A stretch of 64,000 nt of DNA from Sphingomonas ginsenosidimutans (GCF_002374835.1 NZ_NWVD01000003.1:310001-374000); one strand, 5' to 3'. Positions 49,294-59,275 are shown, numbered from the stretch's first letter. Numbers and translations: made by a program. Notes: a model not told the origin generated them from the letters alone.

Positions 49294-50429
49294 TGCGCGA
49301 CCAGTGCGGCGGCGTGCTGGCGATCGCTCAGCACGCTGTTCGCGCCGATCTCCGCCGCGCGGCGTAGAAGCGCGCGGTCGCGCGACACCAGCCGCACGAT
49401 CGCGTCCGCCGCGTCATACGGGTCGCCGGCGCGATACGTTTCGGCATAGGCGGGGCGCGCCACCATCGCCGCGCCGCCCGCATCGGGGACGATCAGCGGC
49501 AAGCCCGATACCAGCGCCTCCGACGCGACCATCCCGAACGTTTCGGTGTCGCTGCCGTGGATGAAGGCATCCGCGCTGGCCATCACCGTGGCCAACTGCG
49601 TCCGGTCGTAGATCGGCTCGAACAGGCGGACGTGCGGGCTTTGCGCGATCTGCCGTTCCAGCGTGCGCGTGTCGGGGCCAAGCCCCAGCAGCATCAGCCC
49701 GACCGGGATGCGCGTGCCCGCGCGGCGCACCGCGTTAATGACCATCGGCCATTGCTTTTCCGGGTGGTGCCGCCCGACGCCGATCAGCAGGTGCGCGTCG
49801 GCGGGCAGGCCGCATTGCGCCAGCATCGCGGCGCGCAGCGTCTCGCTGCGCAGCCGGGGGGAGAAATGCTGCCGCTCGATCCCCAGCGTCATCACCGCGT
49901 CGATCGGGATGCCGCGCGCACCCAGCGTCTTCGCCAGCATCGGGCCGTTCGTGACGATCGTGTCGAACGGCGCCATCGCGCGGATCATCTGGCGATCGTA
50001 CCAGCCGAACGCCCGTTCGATCGTCGCGGGCGAGGCGACGCGCGCGAACCACCTTTTGGGATAGGTGGCCATATTGTCGTTGTGGAGGATCCACGATTTC
50101 AGCGCGGGGCCCTGCCATTCGCCGACGATCCGCGCCGAGCGCCACGGCATGCAATTCTCGACCACGTCGGGCTGCAGTTCGTCGAGCAGCCGGTGGACCG
50201 GCGCCATGTCCCGGAACAGGCCGTAGTTCGAATCGAACGGCAGCGCGGGCGATTTGACGTAGATGATGCGCGCGCCGCCGGGCCGCTCCTCGACGCGGTC
50301 CTCGCGGCCGGGGGCGATGACGATCTGTTCGTGGCCCAGCGTCGGCATGACCGCCATCTTGCGATCCACGTACGTGCGCACGCCCCCGCCGGTGGGCGAA
50401 TATAGTTCGTTGACGTCGACGATCCGCAT
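49236..50429 (-). CDS. family 4 glycosyltransferase (GT-B)
   Basis: 397 residues. The N-terminal LYSPTGGGVRTYVDRK loop and the C-terminal nucleotide-sugar site with an E-x7-E motif (ETFGMVASE, followed by ALVSGLPLIVPDAGG) identify a retaining GT-B/GT4 enzyme. It probably transfers a sugar from UDP- or GDP-sugar to a lipid or polysaccharide acceptor. It lies 11 bp after the DUF2141 gene and overlaps the end of the deacetylase gene. An envelope glycolipid role is inferred from the neighbours. Confidence 0.88.
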   Translation of the reverse strand: MRIVDVNELYSPTGGGVRTYVDRKMAVMPTLGHEQIVIAPGREDRVEERPGGARIIYVKSPALPFDSNYGLFRDMAPVHRLLDELQPDVVENCMPWRSARIVGEWQGPALKSWILHNDNMATYPKRWFARVASPATIERAFGWYDRQMIRAMAPFDTIVTNGPMLAKTLGARGIPIDAVMTLGIERQHFSPRLRSETLRAAMLAQCGLPADAHLLIGVGRHHPEKQWPMVINAVRRAGTRIPVGLMLLGLGPDTRTLERQIAQSPHVRLFEPIYDRTQLATVMASADAFIHGSDTETFGMVASEALVSGLPLIVPDAGGAAMVARPAYAETYRAGDPYDAADAIVRLVSRDRALLRRAAEIGANSVLSDRQHAAALVAHYEARIAARDTGTARSRSA

Positions 50430-50440
50430 CGGGGATCCCC

Positions 50441-50962
50441 TTACTTCAGCGGGCCGAAGCCACCAAGCCCGCGCAGATACTGCTCCACGATCTGGGTATT
50501 GGTGACGCCGTTGCCAACGTCGATGATCGCATCGGCCAGCTTCGGGCGCGCGCGGCCGATGCGGCGGTTGCTGGGGAAACCGGCGCCGTCGCTCCAGAAA
50601 TTGAACTTGCGCTTCCCGTCGCGGTCATGCCCCAGGAACAGCGCCCAGCGGCCGGGATTCGGCACGCGGATGCAGATCACCGCGCTGCCGCTGGCGGGCG
50701 CGGGAACGGTGATGCGGCGGAACGGGCGGCCGCGCGCCGCCAGTTCGTCGTCGCCGGCCAGGAAATCTTCCTCGGTCGCCGGATACAGCTCCAGCTTCAG
50801 CGTGCCCTGCGCATCCTTCAGCCCGGTGATCGTCGCGCGGATCGCCGGGCCTTCGCCGCCGTTGCACGCCGCCGCGTCCGGCCCCAGCACCTGCGCGCCC
50901 GCCGGCACCGCCACCGTGGCGAGCGCCGCCGCACATGCGATCGTCAACCCTCGTGCCGCCAT
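50441..50962 (-). CDS. secreted DUF2141 domain protein
   Basis: 173 residues from ATG 50962, which overlaps the end of the upstream membrane protein gene (stop at 50944) by 19 bp. A signal peptide (cleavage near GAQ, residue ~24) is followed by a DUF2141 beta-sandwich-like region: IRATITGLKDAQGTLKLELY, then the DRDGKRKFNFWSDGAGFP signature. Periplasmic or outer-membrane linked location expected; function unknown. It is coupled to the flippase-like and glycosyltransferase genes. Confidence 0.85.
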   Translation of the reverse strand: MAARGLTIACAAALATVAVPAGAQVLGPDAAACNGGEGPAIRATITGLKDAQGTLKLELYPATEEDFLAGDDELAARGRPFRRITVPAPASGSAVICIRVPNPGRWALFLGHDRDGKRKFNFWSDGAGFPSNRRIGRARPKLADAIIDVGNGVTNTQIVEQYLRGLGGFGPLK

Positions 50963-51909
50963 GCCTGCGTCCTTTCCACCAGATATTCGATCCCGACGAC
51001 CGCGATGATGAGCAGATGCACGACCAAGGTTGACGCAGCCGTGAACGCCATCAGATCCGACAATGCCTGATCCTGCCCGATGAACAGGATCGCGAAATTG
51101 GCGAAAAGCAGGTCTTTGTTGGGCACCAGCGGCAATCGCGACACCAGTTGCCGCCCTGCGATCAGGAACAGCCACAGCCCGACCGACACCGTCGGCATCG
51201 CGAACGACCAGGCGATCGCGATCGTCACGCAATTGACGACGATGCGCAGCATGTCGACGCCGAAGATGAACCACAATTGCCGCCGCGGCAGCGAGAACAC
51301 CCGCGAGGAGAACAGCAGGAACGCCAGCGTCAGCCCGGTCGCCAGCCCCATTGACCACAGGATCGTGCGCAGCGTCGCCGGCTCGATCAGTTCATAGCCC
51401 AGCGGCAGCGCTACCGCGCCCAGCACGATCGCGGAGACGTTGCCCGCGATCCCCGACACGATCGTCACGTCCTTCACCGCGCCGAACGGCGCCGCGACCA
51501 TTTCCGTGCGTGCGCGCGCCCAGGCGTAGAAATAGGCGTCGCCCGAATAACCGACCAGCACGTCGTTGGCGATCCGCTTGCGGTTCAGCGCGCCGAACGC
51601 GCTGGCGGGGACGTGCCACAGCCGGCGGAAGATCACGAAATCGGCGACCGGCAGCGCGAAATAGGAGATGAGGAAGAACAGGTAGAAACCCGCCGCCGTC
51701 GGCACCGCGCGGCGCAGCCCCGCCAGCCCCTGTCCCAGCAGTTCGCCCGCCAGCCCGCCCAGCATCGCGGCGGTGACCACCGCGCCCAGCAGCGCGGGCC
51801 AGCGCCGCTGGAGCGTCTGCACCGGCTTCAGCGCCGCCAGCGGCGCGACCACCGCCGCCGGGGACGGCGCGGGATCGGCAGCGGGCGGGGCGGGCGGTTC
51901 GGCGGCCAA
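50944..51909 (-). CDS. polytopic membrane protein, flippase/LPG-synthase-TM-like
   Basis: 321 residues, with about eight hydrophobic helices after a Pro/Ala-rich N-terminus. The start codon is TTG 51909 directly after an in-frame stop; the ribosome site is weak, so the true start may lie inside. The helix arrangement and the motifs YFLFFLISYFALPVADF-like and LVSRLPLVPNKD recall the lysylphosphatidylglycerol synthase transmembrane (UPF0104) superfamily of lipid flippases, but no catalytic domain is attached. It probably moves a lipid-linked glycan or is a membrane partner of the glycosyltransferase. Assignment is by topology and context. Confidence 0.6.
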   Translation of the reverse strand: MAAEPPAPPAADPAPSPAAVVAPLAALKPVQTLQRRWPALLGAVVTAAMLGGLAGELLGQGLAGLRRAVPTAAGFYLFFLISYFALPVADFVIFRRLWHVPASAFGALNRKRIANDVLVGYSGDAYFYAWARARTEMVAAPFGAVKDVTIVSGIAGNVSAIVLGAVALPLGYELIEPATLRTILWSMGLATGLTLAFLLFSSRVFSLPRRQLWFIFGVDMLRIVVNCVTIAIAWSFAMPTVSVGLWLFLIAGRQLVSRLPLVPNKDLLFANFAILFIGQDQALSDLMAFTAASTLVVHLLIIAVVGIEYLVERTQAWRHEG

Positions 51910-52030
51910 TCACGTCATCCAGCAGCGCGCGCCGCGGGCGGGCGGCGCGAGGTTTCGGCGCGAAGTGCCGCGCCATCGCTGCCCTGACAAGCGGATGTGG
52001 CAAAAGTGGGACGCGCGCGTCCCGGTGCCG

Positions 52031-53143
52031 CTACGACGCGGATTGCCCGTCCTCGTTCGCGTCGCCGGTGTCGCCGTCCAGCCGTTCCGAGCGGCGCTCC
52101 ATCGCGGTCTTGAGCATCGCGGTCATCGGATCGGCGAGCGCCAGGCCCAGGATGCCGAACAGCGCGCTGGCCAGGATCTGCGTCCCCAGCGTCAGCGCGG
52201 GCGGCAGGTCGACGGTGCGCTTGGCCACCATCGGTATCACGACATAGCCGTCGAACGTCTGCACCACGACATAGACGACGATCGCGATCACCCCGGTATG
52301 GACTCCGGCGGAAAAGCCCACTGCGACCATCAGCGCGCCGGAGATGAACGCGCCGATATTGGGGATGAACGCCAGCAGCCCGGTCAGGATGCCCAGAATC
52401 AGTGCCATCGGCACCCCCGCGATCCACAAGGCGATCGCGGTCAGCACGCCTTCCAGCGCCATGCCCAGCAACCGCCCCGCCAGCAGCCGGCGCAGCGTGT
52501 CGGCCATCCGCCGCACGGTCAGCGCGAATTCGGCGCGCTGGTCCAGCGGGATCATCCATTGCAGCCCGCGTTCGTAGACGCGCGGGTCGATCGCGACGAA
52601 CAGCCCGATGACGATCATCATGAACAGGCTGGTGATCGCGCCCGCGGCGGTGCCCAGCCACGACGTCAGCCGCCCGACCGACGACAGCGCCTGCCGCGCC
52701 ATCCCCGACAGGTCGGACGTGCCCGGCATCAGCCCCTGCGCGGACAGCCATCCGGCGAGGCGCGTCGCCTGCGTCTCCATCGTGGAGCGCAGCTGCATCA
52801 CCTGTTCGGTGATCTGCACGCCAGCCAGATAGAAGGTGCCGACCAGGAACGCGACCGTCAGCAGGCAGACGATCAGCAACCGCCAGCCGCGCCCGATCGG
52901 CAGCGCCCGGCCCAGCAGCCGCACGCCCCCGTCGAGCAGCGCGGCGAACACCAGCCCGCCCAGGATGATGAGCAGCGGCTGGACCAGCAGCACGACCAGC
53001 GCGATCGCGCTCGCCATGCCCAGCCATACCGCCGCGCGGCGGATTTCGTCGCGGGTCGCGTCGCTGCGCACCTCGTGCGGGCTGGCGCCGCCGACCACGG
53101 GGACGCGGGCGTCGCGACCGCGCTGTCCGTCCGGGGGCGTCAC
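52031..53143 (-). CDS. AI-2E family transporter (PerM/YdiK-like)
   Basis: 370 residues from GTG 53143, which overlaps the lepB stop by 4 bp. Eight or so hydrophobic segments and the family marks LLDGGVRLLGRALPIGRGWR, IPNIGAFISG, QTFDGYVVIPMVAKR and LPPALTLGTQILASALFGILGLALADPM identify the AI-2 exporter/PerM superfamily. Members move small solutes or act as Na+/H+ antiporters; the name does not prove quorum-signal transport. It is the last gene of the pyrE-pdxJ-acpS-lepB string, where rnc is normally found. Confidence 0.9.
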   Translation of the reverse strand: MTPPDGQRGRDARVPVVGGASPHEVRSDATRDEIRRAAVWLGMASAIALVVLLVQPLLIILGGLVFAALLDGGVRLLGRALPIGRGWRLLIVCLLTVAFLVGTFYLAGVQITEQVMQLRSTMETQATRLAGWLSAQGLMPGTSDLSGMARQALSSVGRLTSWLGTAAGAITSLFMMIVIGLFVAIDPRVYERGLQWMIPLDQRAEFALTVRRMADTLRRLLAGRLLGMALEGVLTAIALWIAGVPMALILGILTGLLAFIPNIGAFISGALMVAVGFSAGVHTGVIAIVVYVVVQTFDGYVVIPMVAKRTVDLPPALTLGTQILASALFGILGLALADPMTAMLKTAMERRSERLDGDTGDANEDGQSAS

Positions 53144-54096
53144 TGGCCGGTCGCCGGGTGGAGCGAGGTGCCTGCGCGCCCGCCGCGCAGCGAACCCGGC
53201 CAGGTCAGCGGGTTCCACGTCGCGTCGCCGTCGAGCGAGAAGGTGATGAATTCGGCGCGCCCGCCCAGGTTTTCCCACGGCACCGGCCCGCCCAGCCCGC
53301 GTTCGAACCCGCCCAGCGCGAAGCGGCTGTCGGCGGACCGGTCACGGTTGTCGCCCATCAGGAACACATGGTCGGCCGGGATCGTCACCGGACCGTAATT
53401 GTCGCCGGGGCTGTTGGGTTCCAGATCTACCGTGTCGTAGCGGCGCCCGCCGGGCAGCGTCTCGGTCACGATCGGCAGGCGGCAGACGAGCCTGCCGTCG
53501 GGAAGCACGGTGCGCGCCGGGCCGTATTGCAGCGGGTCGCACGTGGCATTGGCGTCCACCGGCAGCTCGCGATAGTGCATCGGCCCGCGCGCGATCGCGC
53601 GCCCGTTGATGTAGACGGTGCCGCCGCGCACCGCGAGCGTTTCGCCCGGCAGGCCAATCACCCGCTTGATATAGTCGCTGGTCTGCCCCGGCGGGGTGAC
53701 GATCACCACGTCGCCGCGATCGGGCATCCGCCCCCACAGCCGGCCGTGGATGAAGGGCAGCTGCACCGACCAGCCGTCGACCGGGCGGTGGAACACCACG
53801 TCCTCCACGATCGCGACCGGATTGGGGATGGTCGGCGACACGAACGACCAGCCATAGGCGAACTTCGACACCACCAGCCGGTCGCCGACCATCAGCCCCG
53901 GCAGCATCGATTCGCTGGGGATGTAGAACGGCTTGGCGATGAAGCTGTGGAAGCCCAGCACGGCCACGATCAGCCAGAACAGCCCCTTGACCTCCGCCCA
54001 CCAGTCGAACCGGGGGGCGGGCGCGCGGTCTACCGGGGTGTTGTCAACCGGCGGGGCGGCGGGCGGTTCGCCGGTCAACGCGATCTCCTCGGCCAT
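53140..54096 (-). CDS. lepB: signal peptidase I
   Basis: 318 residues. One membrane helix (about residues 40-56) is followed by the catalytic serine in PSESMLPGLMVGDRLVVSK (Ser63) and the general base Lys144 in QTSDYIKRVIGLPGE. The late signature GDNRDRSADSR is present in VFLMGDNRDRSADSR. It removes signal peptides from exported proteins at the outer face of the inner membrane. It starts three bases after the acpS stop. Confidence 0.97.
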   Translation of the reverse strand: MAEEIALTGEPPAAPPVDNTPVDRAPAPRFDWWAEVKGLFWLIVAVLGFHSFIAKPFYIPSESMLPGLMVGDRLVVSKFAYGWSFVSPTIPNPVAIVEDVVFHRPVDGWSVQLPFIHGRLWGRMPDRGDVVIVTPPGQTSDYIKRVIGLPGETLAVRGGTVYINGRAIARGPMHYRELPVDANATCDPLQYGPARTVLPDGRLVCRLPIVTETLPGGRRYDTVDLEPNSPGDNYGPVTIPADHVFLMGDNRDRSADSRFALGGFERGLGGPVPWENLGGRAEFITFSLDGDATWNPLTWPGSLRGGRAGTSLHPATGQ

Positions 54097-54099
54097 AAA

Positions 54100-54519
54100 C
54101 TACTCGGCTCCTGCGGGGGGAAGCGGAATCGCCTCGATGATGACGAACGCCTGCGCCCAGGGGTGGTCGTCGGTCAACGTCAGATGGATGCGCGCCGCGT
54201 GCCCGGCGGGGATCATCGCGTCCAGCCGCGCCTTCGCCCCGCCGGTCAGCGCCAGCGTCGGCGCCCCCGACGGCGCGTTGACGACGCCGATGTCCTTCAT
54301 GAACACGCCGCGCTTGAAGCCGGTGCCGACCGCCTTGGAGAACGCCTCCTTCGCGGCGAACCGCTTGGCGTAGGTGCCGGCGCGGGTATAGGGTCGCCGG
54401 CCTGCCTTGGCGCGTTCCACGTCGGTGAACACCCGCGCCTCGAACCGCGCGCCGAACCGGTCGAGCGAGGCCTGGATGCGCTCGATGTTGCACAGGTCGG
54501 AACCCAGCCCGACGATCAT
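54100..54519 (-). CDS. acpS: holo-ACP synthase
   Basis: 139 residues, slightly longer than the usual ~125-135. Metal ligands are seen: Asp8 in [12 protein letters not shown] and the Glu in [16 protein letters not shown]. It attaches phosphopantetheine from CoA to acyl carrier protein. The ATG overlaps the pdxJ stop by one base (TAATG). Confidence 0.95.
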   Translation of the reverse strand: MIVGLGSDLCNIERIQASLDRFGARFEARVFTDVERAKAGRRPYTRAGTYAKRFAAKEAFSKAVGTGFKRGVFMKDIGVVNAPSGAPTLALTGGAKARLDAMIPAGHAARIHLTLTDDHPWAQAFVIIEAIPLPPAGAE

Positions 54520-55256
54520 TACCGCGCGCTGTCCATCAGCGTCTTCATCCGCGCGACGCTCGCCTCCAGCCCGACGAAGATCGCCTCGCCGATCAGGAAA
54601 TGGCCGATGTTCAGCTCGCGCACCTGCGGGATCGCGGCGACGGGGACGACATTGTCGAACGTCAGGCCGTGGCCGGCGTGCACCTCGATCCCGTTCTTCG
54701 CCGCCAGCGCCGCGGCGTCCGCCAGCCGGCGCAGCTCGGCCACCTGTTCCTCGCCCGCCAGTTCGGCGTAGCGGCCGGTGTGCAGCTCGACCACCGGCGC
54801 GCCCAGCGACACCGCCGCCGCGATCTGCCGCGGGTCGGGTTCGATGAACAGCGACACGCGGATGCCCGCATCGGCCAGTTCGCGCACCATCGGCGCCAAC
54901 CGACTGTGCTGGCCTGCGGCGTCGATCCCGCCCTCGGTGGTGCGCTCCTCACGCTTTTCGGGGACGATGCAGGCGGCATGCGGGCGGTGGCGCAGCGCGA
55001 TCGCCAGCATCTCTTCGGTTGCCGCCATCTCCAGGTTGAGCGGGATGGCGAGGCCGGTCGACAGCCGCTCGATATCCGCATCGGTGATGTGGCGGCGATC
55101 CTCGCGCAGGTGCGCGGTGATGCCGTCCGCCCCCGCCGCGGCCGCCAGCAGCGCGGCGCGCACCGGATCGGGCAGGCCGCCGCCGCGTGCGTTGCGCACC
55201 GTGGCGACATGGTCGATGTTGACCCCCAGCCGCAGCGGGGCGGTATCCCCCGCCAT
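54519..55256 (-). CDS. pdxJ: pyridoxine 5'-phosphate synthase
   Basis: 245 residues. The TIM-barrel marks [51 protein letters not shown], and the C-terminal [16 protein letters not shown] match PdxJ. It condenses 1-deoxyxylulose-5-phosphate with 3-amino-2-oxopropyl phosphate to make vitamin B6. The ATG 55256 overlaps the pyrE stop; the acpS start overlaps its own stop, so three genes are chained. Confidence 0.97.
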   Translation of the reverse strand: MAGDTAPLRLGVNIDHVATVRNARGGGLPDPVRAALLAAAAGADGITAHLREDRRHITDADIERLSTGLAIPLNLEMAATEEMLAIALRHRPHAACIVPEKREERTTEGGIDAAGQHSRLAPMVRELADAGIRVSLFIEPDPRQIAAAVSLGAPVVELHTGRYAELAGEEQVAELRRLADAAALAAKNGIEVHAGHGLTFDNVVPVAAIPQVRELNIGHFLIGEAIFVGLEASVARMKTLMDSAR

Positions 55257-55837
55257 CACGCCGCCCGGCTGCCCGGCTTGATCGCCGGGATCGCCGCCAG
55301 CTCCGGCGGCACCGCGTCCGCCTCGTAGGTCGGCACGTCCAGCCGGATCAGCGGGAAGAACGGCACCCCGATGTCCGCCGTCCCGTTCGACCGGTCGACC
55401 AGCGCGGCGCCCGCGATCACGCGCCCGCCCGCCGCCTCGATCGCCTTGATCGCCTCCCGGCTGGACAGCCCGGTGGTGACGACGTCCTCCATCATCAGCA
55501 CGTCCTGGCCCTGCTCCAGCCGGAAGCCGCGGCGCAGCTCGAACGTGCCGGTGGGGCGTTCGACGAACATTGCCTCCACCCCCAGCGCGCGCGCCATTTC
55601 GTGCCCGGCGATCACCCCGCCCATTGCGGGGGAGACGACCGCGCTGATCCGCGCGCGCAACTCGGCGGGGATGCGCGCGGCCAGCGCCTCGCACAGCCGC
55701 GCGCCGCGGCGCGGGTCCATCAGCACGCGCGCGCATTGCAGGTAGCGCGGGCTGCGCAGTCCCGACGACAGGATGAAATGCCCCTCCAGCAGCGCATCGG
55801 CGGCACGGAATTCGGCGAGGACGTCTTGTTCGGTCAT
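55256..55837 (-). CDS. pyrE: orotate phosphoribosyltransferase
   Basis: 193 residues from ATG 55837, with AGGAGG about 11 bp upstream; an earlier in-frame ATG at 55866 is possible. The PRPP-binding loop [18 protein letters not shown] is intact, and [15 protein letters not shown] at the N-terminus is typical. It makes orotidine 5'-phosphate in pyrimidine synthesis. It heads the minus-strand operon pyrE-pdxJ-acpS-lepB-AI-2E and is divergent from coxB. Confidence 0.95.
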   Translation of the reverse strand: MTEQDVLAEFRAADALLEGHFILSSGLRSPRYLQCARVLMDPRRGARLCEALAARIPAELRARISAVVSPAMGGVIAGHEMARALGVEAMFVERPTGTFELRRGFRLEQGQDVLMMEDVVTTGLSSREAIKAIEAAGGRVIAGAALVDRSNGTADIGVPFFPLIRLDVPTYEADAVPPELAAIPAIKPGSRAA

Positions 55838-55926
55838 CGGGTCGGCAACCTCCTTGCCGCGCTCCATTAGGGATCGGCCGACGGGGGTGCAACGCGCAAC
55901 GCGCGGCGGTGGATGCGCGCGCCCTC

Positions 55927-55955
55927 TTGAGGGAGGGGGGTGGTCTGCGTATAGG
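55927..55955 (+). promoter_or_regulatory. candidate promoter for coxB-coxA
   Basis: TTGAGG (55927-55932) and TATAGG (55950-55955) are exactly 17 bp apart in the pyrE/coxB gap, about 70 bp upstream of the coxB start. It fits a sigma-70-type promoter for the cytochrome oxidase genes. Only the spacing and boxes are read from sequence. Confidence 0.5.
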
Positions 55956-56025
55956 CCGGTCAGGAGGGGCGTCCTACGCCCGGCGCGCGGACGCGCGTGC
56001 CACGAGCAGGGGTGACGATAACACA

Positions 56026-57243
56026 ATGCTGAAAACCGGGATCAAGGGATGGATGCTCGCGGCGAGCCTGGCGATTGCCGGGCTGGCGGGCGCCGCCACC
56101 GCGCAGGCGCCAGCGGCCCCCGCTGCGACGACCCCCACCGCAACGACCGGCGCTTCGCCGGCCACCGCCGCCACCGCCGCGCCGACCGGGCTGCGCCCCG
56201 CCGATGCGAATCAGGGCACGTCGGGCGGTTCGGTGCAAAAGGCCGATGCCGCCTCGGCCTCTCCGGTGCTGGCGATGGACGGCGCCCCGGCGATGACGGT
56301 CAAGCCGATGCTGGGCCAGCCCACCGACGGGCTGATGGGCATCCAGCCGCAGGTCACCAAGAACGGGCTGCGCGCGCACTGGTTTCACGATCGCGTGCTG
56401 CTGCCGCTCATCACGATCATCTCGATCTTCGTCCTGATCCTGCTCGTCGTTGTCGTCATCCGCTTCCGCGCCGGCGCGAACCCCAATCCGTCGAAGACCA
56501 GCCACAACACCGCGATCGAGATCGTGTGGACGCTGGCCCCGGTGCTGATCCTGGTCGCCATCGCGGTGCCCTCGATCGGGCTGCTCCAGGCGCAGTTCAA
56601 GCCCGCGCCGGCCAATGCCGTGACGCTCAAGGCGATCGGCAACCAGTGGTTCTGGAGCTATCAATATCCCGACCATGGCGGGATCGAGATCACCGCCAAC
56701 ATGCTGAAGGAAGCCAATCAGGTCGCGCCCGGCGAGCGCGCGCGCACCGCGGCCGACGGCCCGCGGCTGATGGCGACCGACAACCGCATCGTCCTGCCGG
56801 TGGGTGTCCCGATCCGGCTGATCACCACCGCCAATGACGTGATCCACAGCTGGGCGGTCCCCGCCTTCTGGATCAAGCTGGACGCGATCCCCGGCCGCCT
56901 GAACGAGACCAGCTTCACGATCGAGAAGCCGGGCCTCTACTTCGGCCAGTGTTCGGAGCTGTGCGGCGCGCGCCATGCGTTCATGCCGATCGCGGTCGAG
57001 GCGGTGTCGCCCGCCGAATTCGCCGCCTGGATCCGTGCCAAGGGCGGCAAGATGCCCGCGCCGGGCAAGCCGTCGGACGCGGTGATCCCGCAGCCGGGCG
57101 CCGACAATTCGGCGGCGGTGATGACCGAGGCGGCCGACGCCGGCAACATGGCCGGCCCGACCGTCAACGGCACCGATACTCCCCCCACTTCCACGCAGGG
57201 CGCGACCGGTAACCCCGGTGGCGTCGGCGAAGCCGGACGCTGA
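56026..57243 (+). CDS. coxB: cytochrome c oxidase subunit II
   Basis: 405 residues from ATG 56026, chosen over earlier in-frame starts because the sequence before it is not conserved. A signal peptide ([19 protein letters not shown], cleaved near TAQ) is followed by a long Ala/Thr-rich linker, two membrane helices (about residues 125-145 and 165-185), and the Cu-A domain. The Cu-A ligands are Cys309, Cys313 and His317 in [11 protein letters not shown]. The [10 protein letters not shown] aromatic strip, the docking site for cytochrome c, is present. A Pro/Gly/Ala-rich C-terminal tail is unusual. Confidence 0.95.
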   Translation: MLKTGIKGWMLAASLAIAGLAGAATAQAPAAPAATTPTATTGASPATAATAAPTGLRPADANQGTSGGSVQKADAASASPVLAMDGAPAMTVKPMLGQPTDGLMGIQPQVTKNGLRAHWFHDRVLLPLITIISIFVLILLVVVVIRFRAGANPNPSKTSHNTAIEIVWTLAPVLILVAIAVPSIGLLQAQFKPAPANAVTLKAIGNQWFWSYQYPDHGGIEITANMLKEANQVAPGERARTAADGPRLMATDNRIVLPVGVPIRLITTANDVIHSWAVPAFWIKLDAIPGRLNETSFTIEKPGLYFGQCSELCGARHAFMPIAVEAVSPAEFAAWIRAKGGKMPAPGKPSDAVIPQPGADNSAAVMTEAADAGNMAGPTVNGTDTPPTSTQGATGNPGGVGEAGR

Positions 57244-57247
57244 GACC

Positions 57248-58915
57248 ATGACCGACACCGCGCTCCACCCGTCCGCCTTCCAGGCGCACGACCATGGCCA
57301 CCATGACGCCGATGCCGACCACAAGCCCGGCTTCTTCGCGCGCTGGTTCATGTCCACCAACCACAAGGACATCGGCACGCTGTACCTGATCTTCGCGATC
57401 GTCGCGGGGATCATCGGCGGTGCGATCTCCGGCCTGATGCGCGCCGAGCTGATGCATCCGGGCATCCAGTATCTGCCGCAATGGGCCGCGATGCTGCACG
57501 GCGGGACCGAACAGTCGTTCGACCAGGCGCTGCACCTGTGGAACGTGCTGGTCACCGCGCACGGCCTGATCATGGTGTTCTTCATGGTGATGCCGGCGAT
57601 GATCGGCGGGTTCGGCAACTGGTTCGTGCCGATCATGATCGGCGCGCCGGACATGGCGTTCCCGCGGATGAACAACATCAGCTTCTGGCTGCTGATCCCC
57701 GCCTTCACGCTGCTACTGGCCTCGCCGTTCTTCGGCGGCGCGGGCACCGGCTGGACCGTCTATGCGCCGCTGTCCACCTATGGCGAGCCGGGGCCGTCGG
57801 TCGACATGGCGATCCTGTCGCTGCACCTGGCGGGCGTCAGCTCGATCCTGGGCGCGATCAACTTCATCACCACCATCTTCAACATGCGCGCGCCGGGCAT
57901 GACGCTGCACAAGATGCCGCTGTTCGCCTGGGCCGTGCTGGTCACCGCGTTCCTGCTGCTGCTGGCGCTGCCGGTGCTGGCCGCGGCGATCACGATGCTG
58001 CTGACCGACCGCAATTTCGGCACCACCTTCTACGATCCCGCCGGCGGCGGCGATCCGGTGCTGTACCAGCATCTGTTCTGGTTCTTCGGCCACCCCGAAG
58101 TGTACATCATGATCCTGCCGGGCTTCGGCATCATCAGCCACATCGTGGCGACGTTCAGCCGCAAGCCGGTGTTCGGCTATCTCGGCATGGCCTATGCCAT
58201 GGTCGCGATCGGCGTGGTCGGCTTCGTCGTGTGGGCGCACCACATGTTCACGACCGGCATGAGCGTGAACGTGAAGATGTACTTCACCGCCGCGACGATG
58301 GTGATCGCGGTGCCGACCGGCATCAAGATCTTCTCGTGGATCGCGACGATGTGGGGCGGCAGCCTGCGCTTCCCGACCCCGATGGTCTGGGCGATCGGCT
58401 TCATCTTCATGTTCACCGTCGGCGGCGTGACCGGCGTCGTCCTCGCCAACGGCGGCGTCGACGACTACATGCAGGACACGTACTACGTGGTGGCGCACTT
58501 CCACTACGTGCTGTCGCTGGGCGCGGTGTTCTCGCTGTTCGCTGGCTTCTATTACTGGTTCCCGAAGATGTCCGGGCGGATGTATTCGGAGCTGCTGGGC
58601 CAGCTGCACTTCTGGGTGTTCTTCGTCGGCGTGAACCTGTTGTTCTTCCCGATGCACTTCCTGGGCCTGCAGGGCATGCCGCGCCGCTACCCGGACTATC
58701 CGGACGCCTTCGCGCACTGGAACAACGTCGCCACGATCGGCTACATGATCATGGCCGCGGGCATGGCGATCTTCTTCGTCAACATCATCTGGTCGCTGAT
58801 CGCGGGCAAGAAGGCCCCCGACAACCCCTGGGGCGACGGTGCGACGACGCTGGAATGGACGCTGTCCAGCCCGCCACCGTTCCACCAGTTCGAGACGCTG
58901 CCGAAGATCGACTGA
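57248..58915 (+). CDS. ctaD: cytochrome c oxidase subunit I
   Basis: 555 residues from ATG 57248, four bases after the coxB stop. A His/Asp-rich N-terminus precedes twelve membrane helices. The heme a ligand region ([27 protein letters not shown]), the Cu-B/His-Tyr region ([20 protein letters not shown]), WAHHMFTTG and the [12 protein letters not shown] segment are intact, so this is a functional aa3-type oxidase core. The usual ctaB, ctaG and coxC genes do not follow; a terminator does. Confidence 0.97.
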   Translation: MTDTALHPSAFQAHDHGHHDADADHKPGFFARWFMSTNHKDIGTLYLIFAIVAGIIGGAISGLMRAELMHPGIQYLPQWAAMLHGGTEQSFDQALHLWNVLVTAHGLIMVFFMVMPAMIGGFGNWFVPIMIGAPDMAFPRMNNISFWLLIPAFTLLLASPFFGGAGTGWTVYAPLSTYGEPGPSVDMAILSLHLAGVSSILGAINFITTIFNMRAPGMTLHKMPLFAWAVLVTAFLLLLALPVLAAAITMLLTDRNFGTTFYDPAGGGDPVLYQHLFWFFGHPEVYIMILPGFGIISHIVATFSRKPVFGYLGMAYAMVAIGVVGFVVWAHHMFTTGMSVNVKMYFTAATMVIAVPTGIKIFSWIATMWGGSLRFPTPMVWAIGFIFMFTVGGVTGVVLANGGVDDYMQDTYYVVAHFHYVLSLGAVFSLFAGFYYWFPKMSGRMYSELLGQLHFWVFFVGVNLLFFPMHFLGLQGMPRRYPDYPDAFAHWNNVATIGYMIMAAGMAIFFVNIIWSLIAGKKAPDNPWGDGATTLEWTLSSPPPFHQFETLPKID

Positions 58916-58925
58916 TCGGAAGACC

Positions 58926-58958
58926 AAGGCCCGGAAGCATCCGCCTCCGGGCCTTTTT
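58926..58958 (+). terminator. Rho-independent terminator after coxB-ctaD
   Basis: AAGGCCCGGA (58926-58935) pairs perfectly with TCCGGGCCTT (58946-58955) around a 10-nt loop, and the stem runs into TTTTT (58954-58958). It lies 10 bp after the ctaD stop. Confidence 0.9.
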
Positions 58959-59275
58959 CGTTACGGGTCTGGCAGACCGGCCGGCGCATCATTTCACGGC
59001 GCCAGAAGGAAGTGCGACTCGCGCAGAGACGCGGAGACGCAGAGAGGGTTCGCCTGACCCGAAGGGTCACCTTGCCTCAGCACCATCGGGGGCGGGCCGC
59101 TTCGCGGGGTCATCGAAACATCTCTGCGTCTCCGCGTTCCTGCGCGAACCACCCCCTCTTTTTACCGTCGGGTCTTCGCGTCTTCGCGTGACCCACCGCG
59201 CCGCCCCCGTCCCGTAACGGGACGTCCCGAATCGGGCGCTGGAAACCGCGCCGACGCGGGGCCAGCATCGACGCC
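58959..59275. repeat. 317-bp gap holding an inverted repeat of a CGCAGAG/CGGAGAC type
   Basis: No gene was seen in this stretch. Arms of 26 nt at 59020-59045 and 59121-59146 match as inverted repeats at 24 of 26 positions, with motifs such as GACGCGGAGACGCAGAG. A GACCC-gaa-GGGTC hairpin lies between them at 59056-59068, and a TCTTCGCG tandem follows at about 59172-59190. The pattern resembles dispersed intergenic repeats of sphingomonads and may mark a rearrangement next to the cox genes. Confidence 0.6.
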
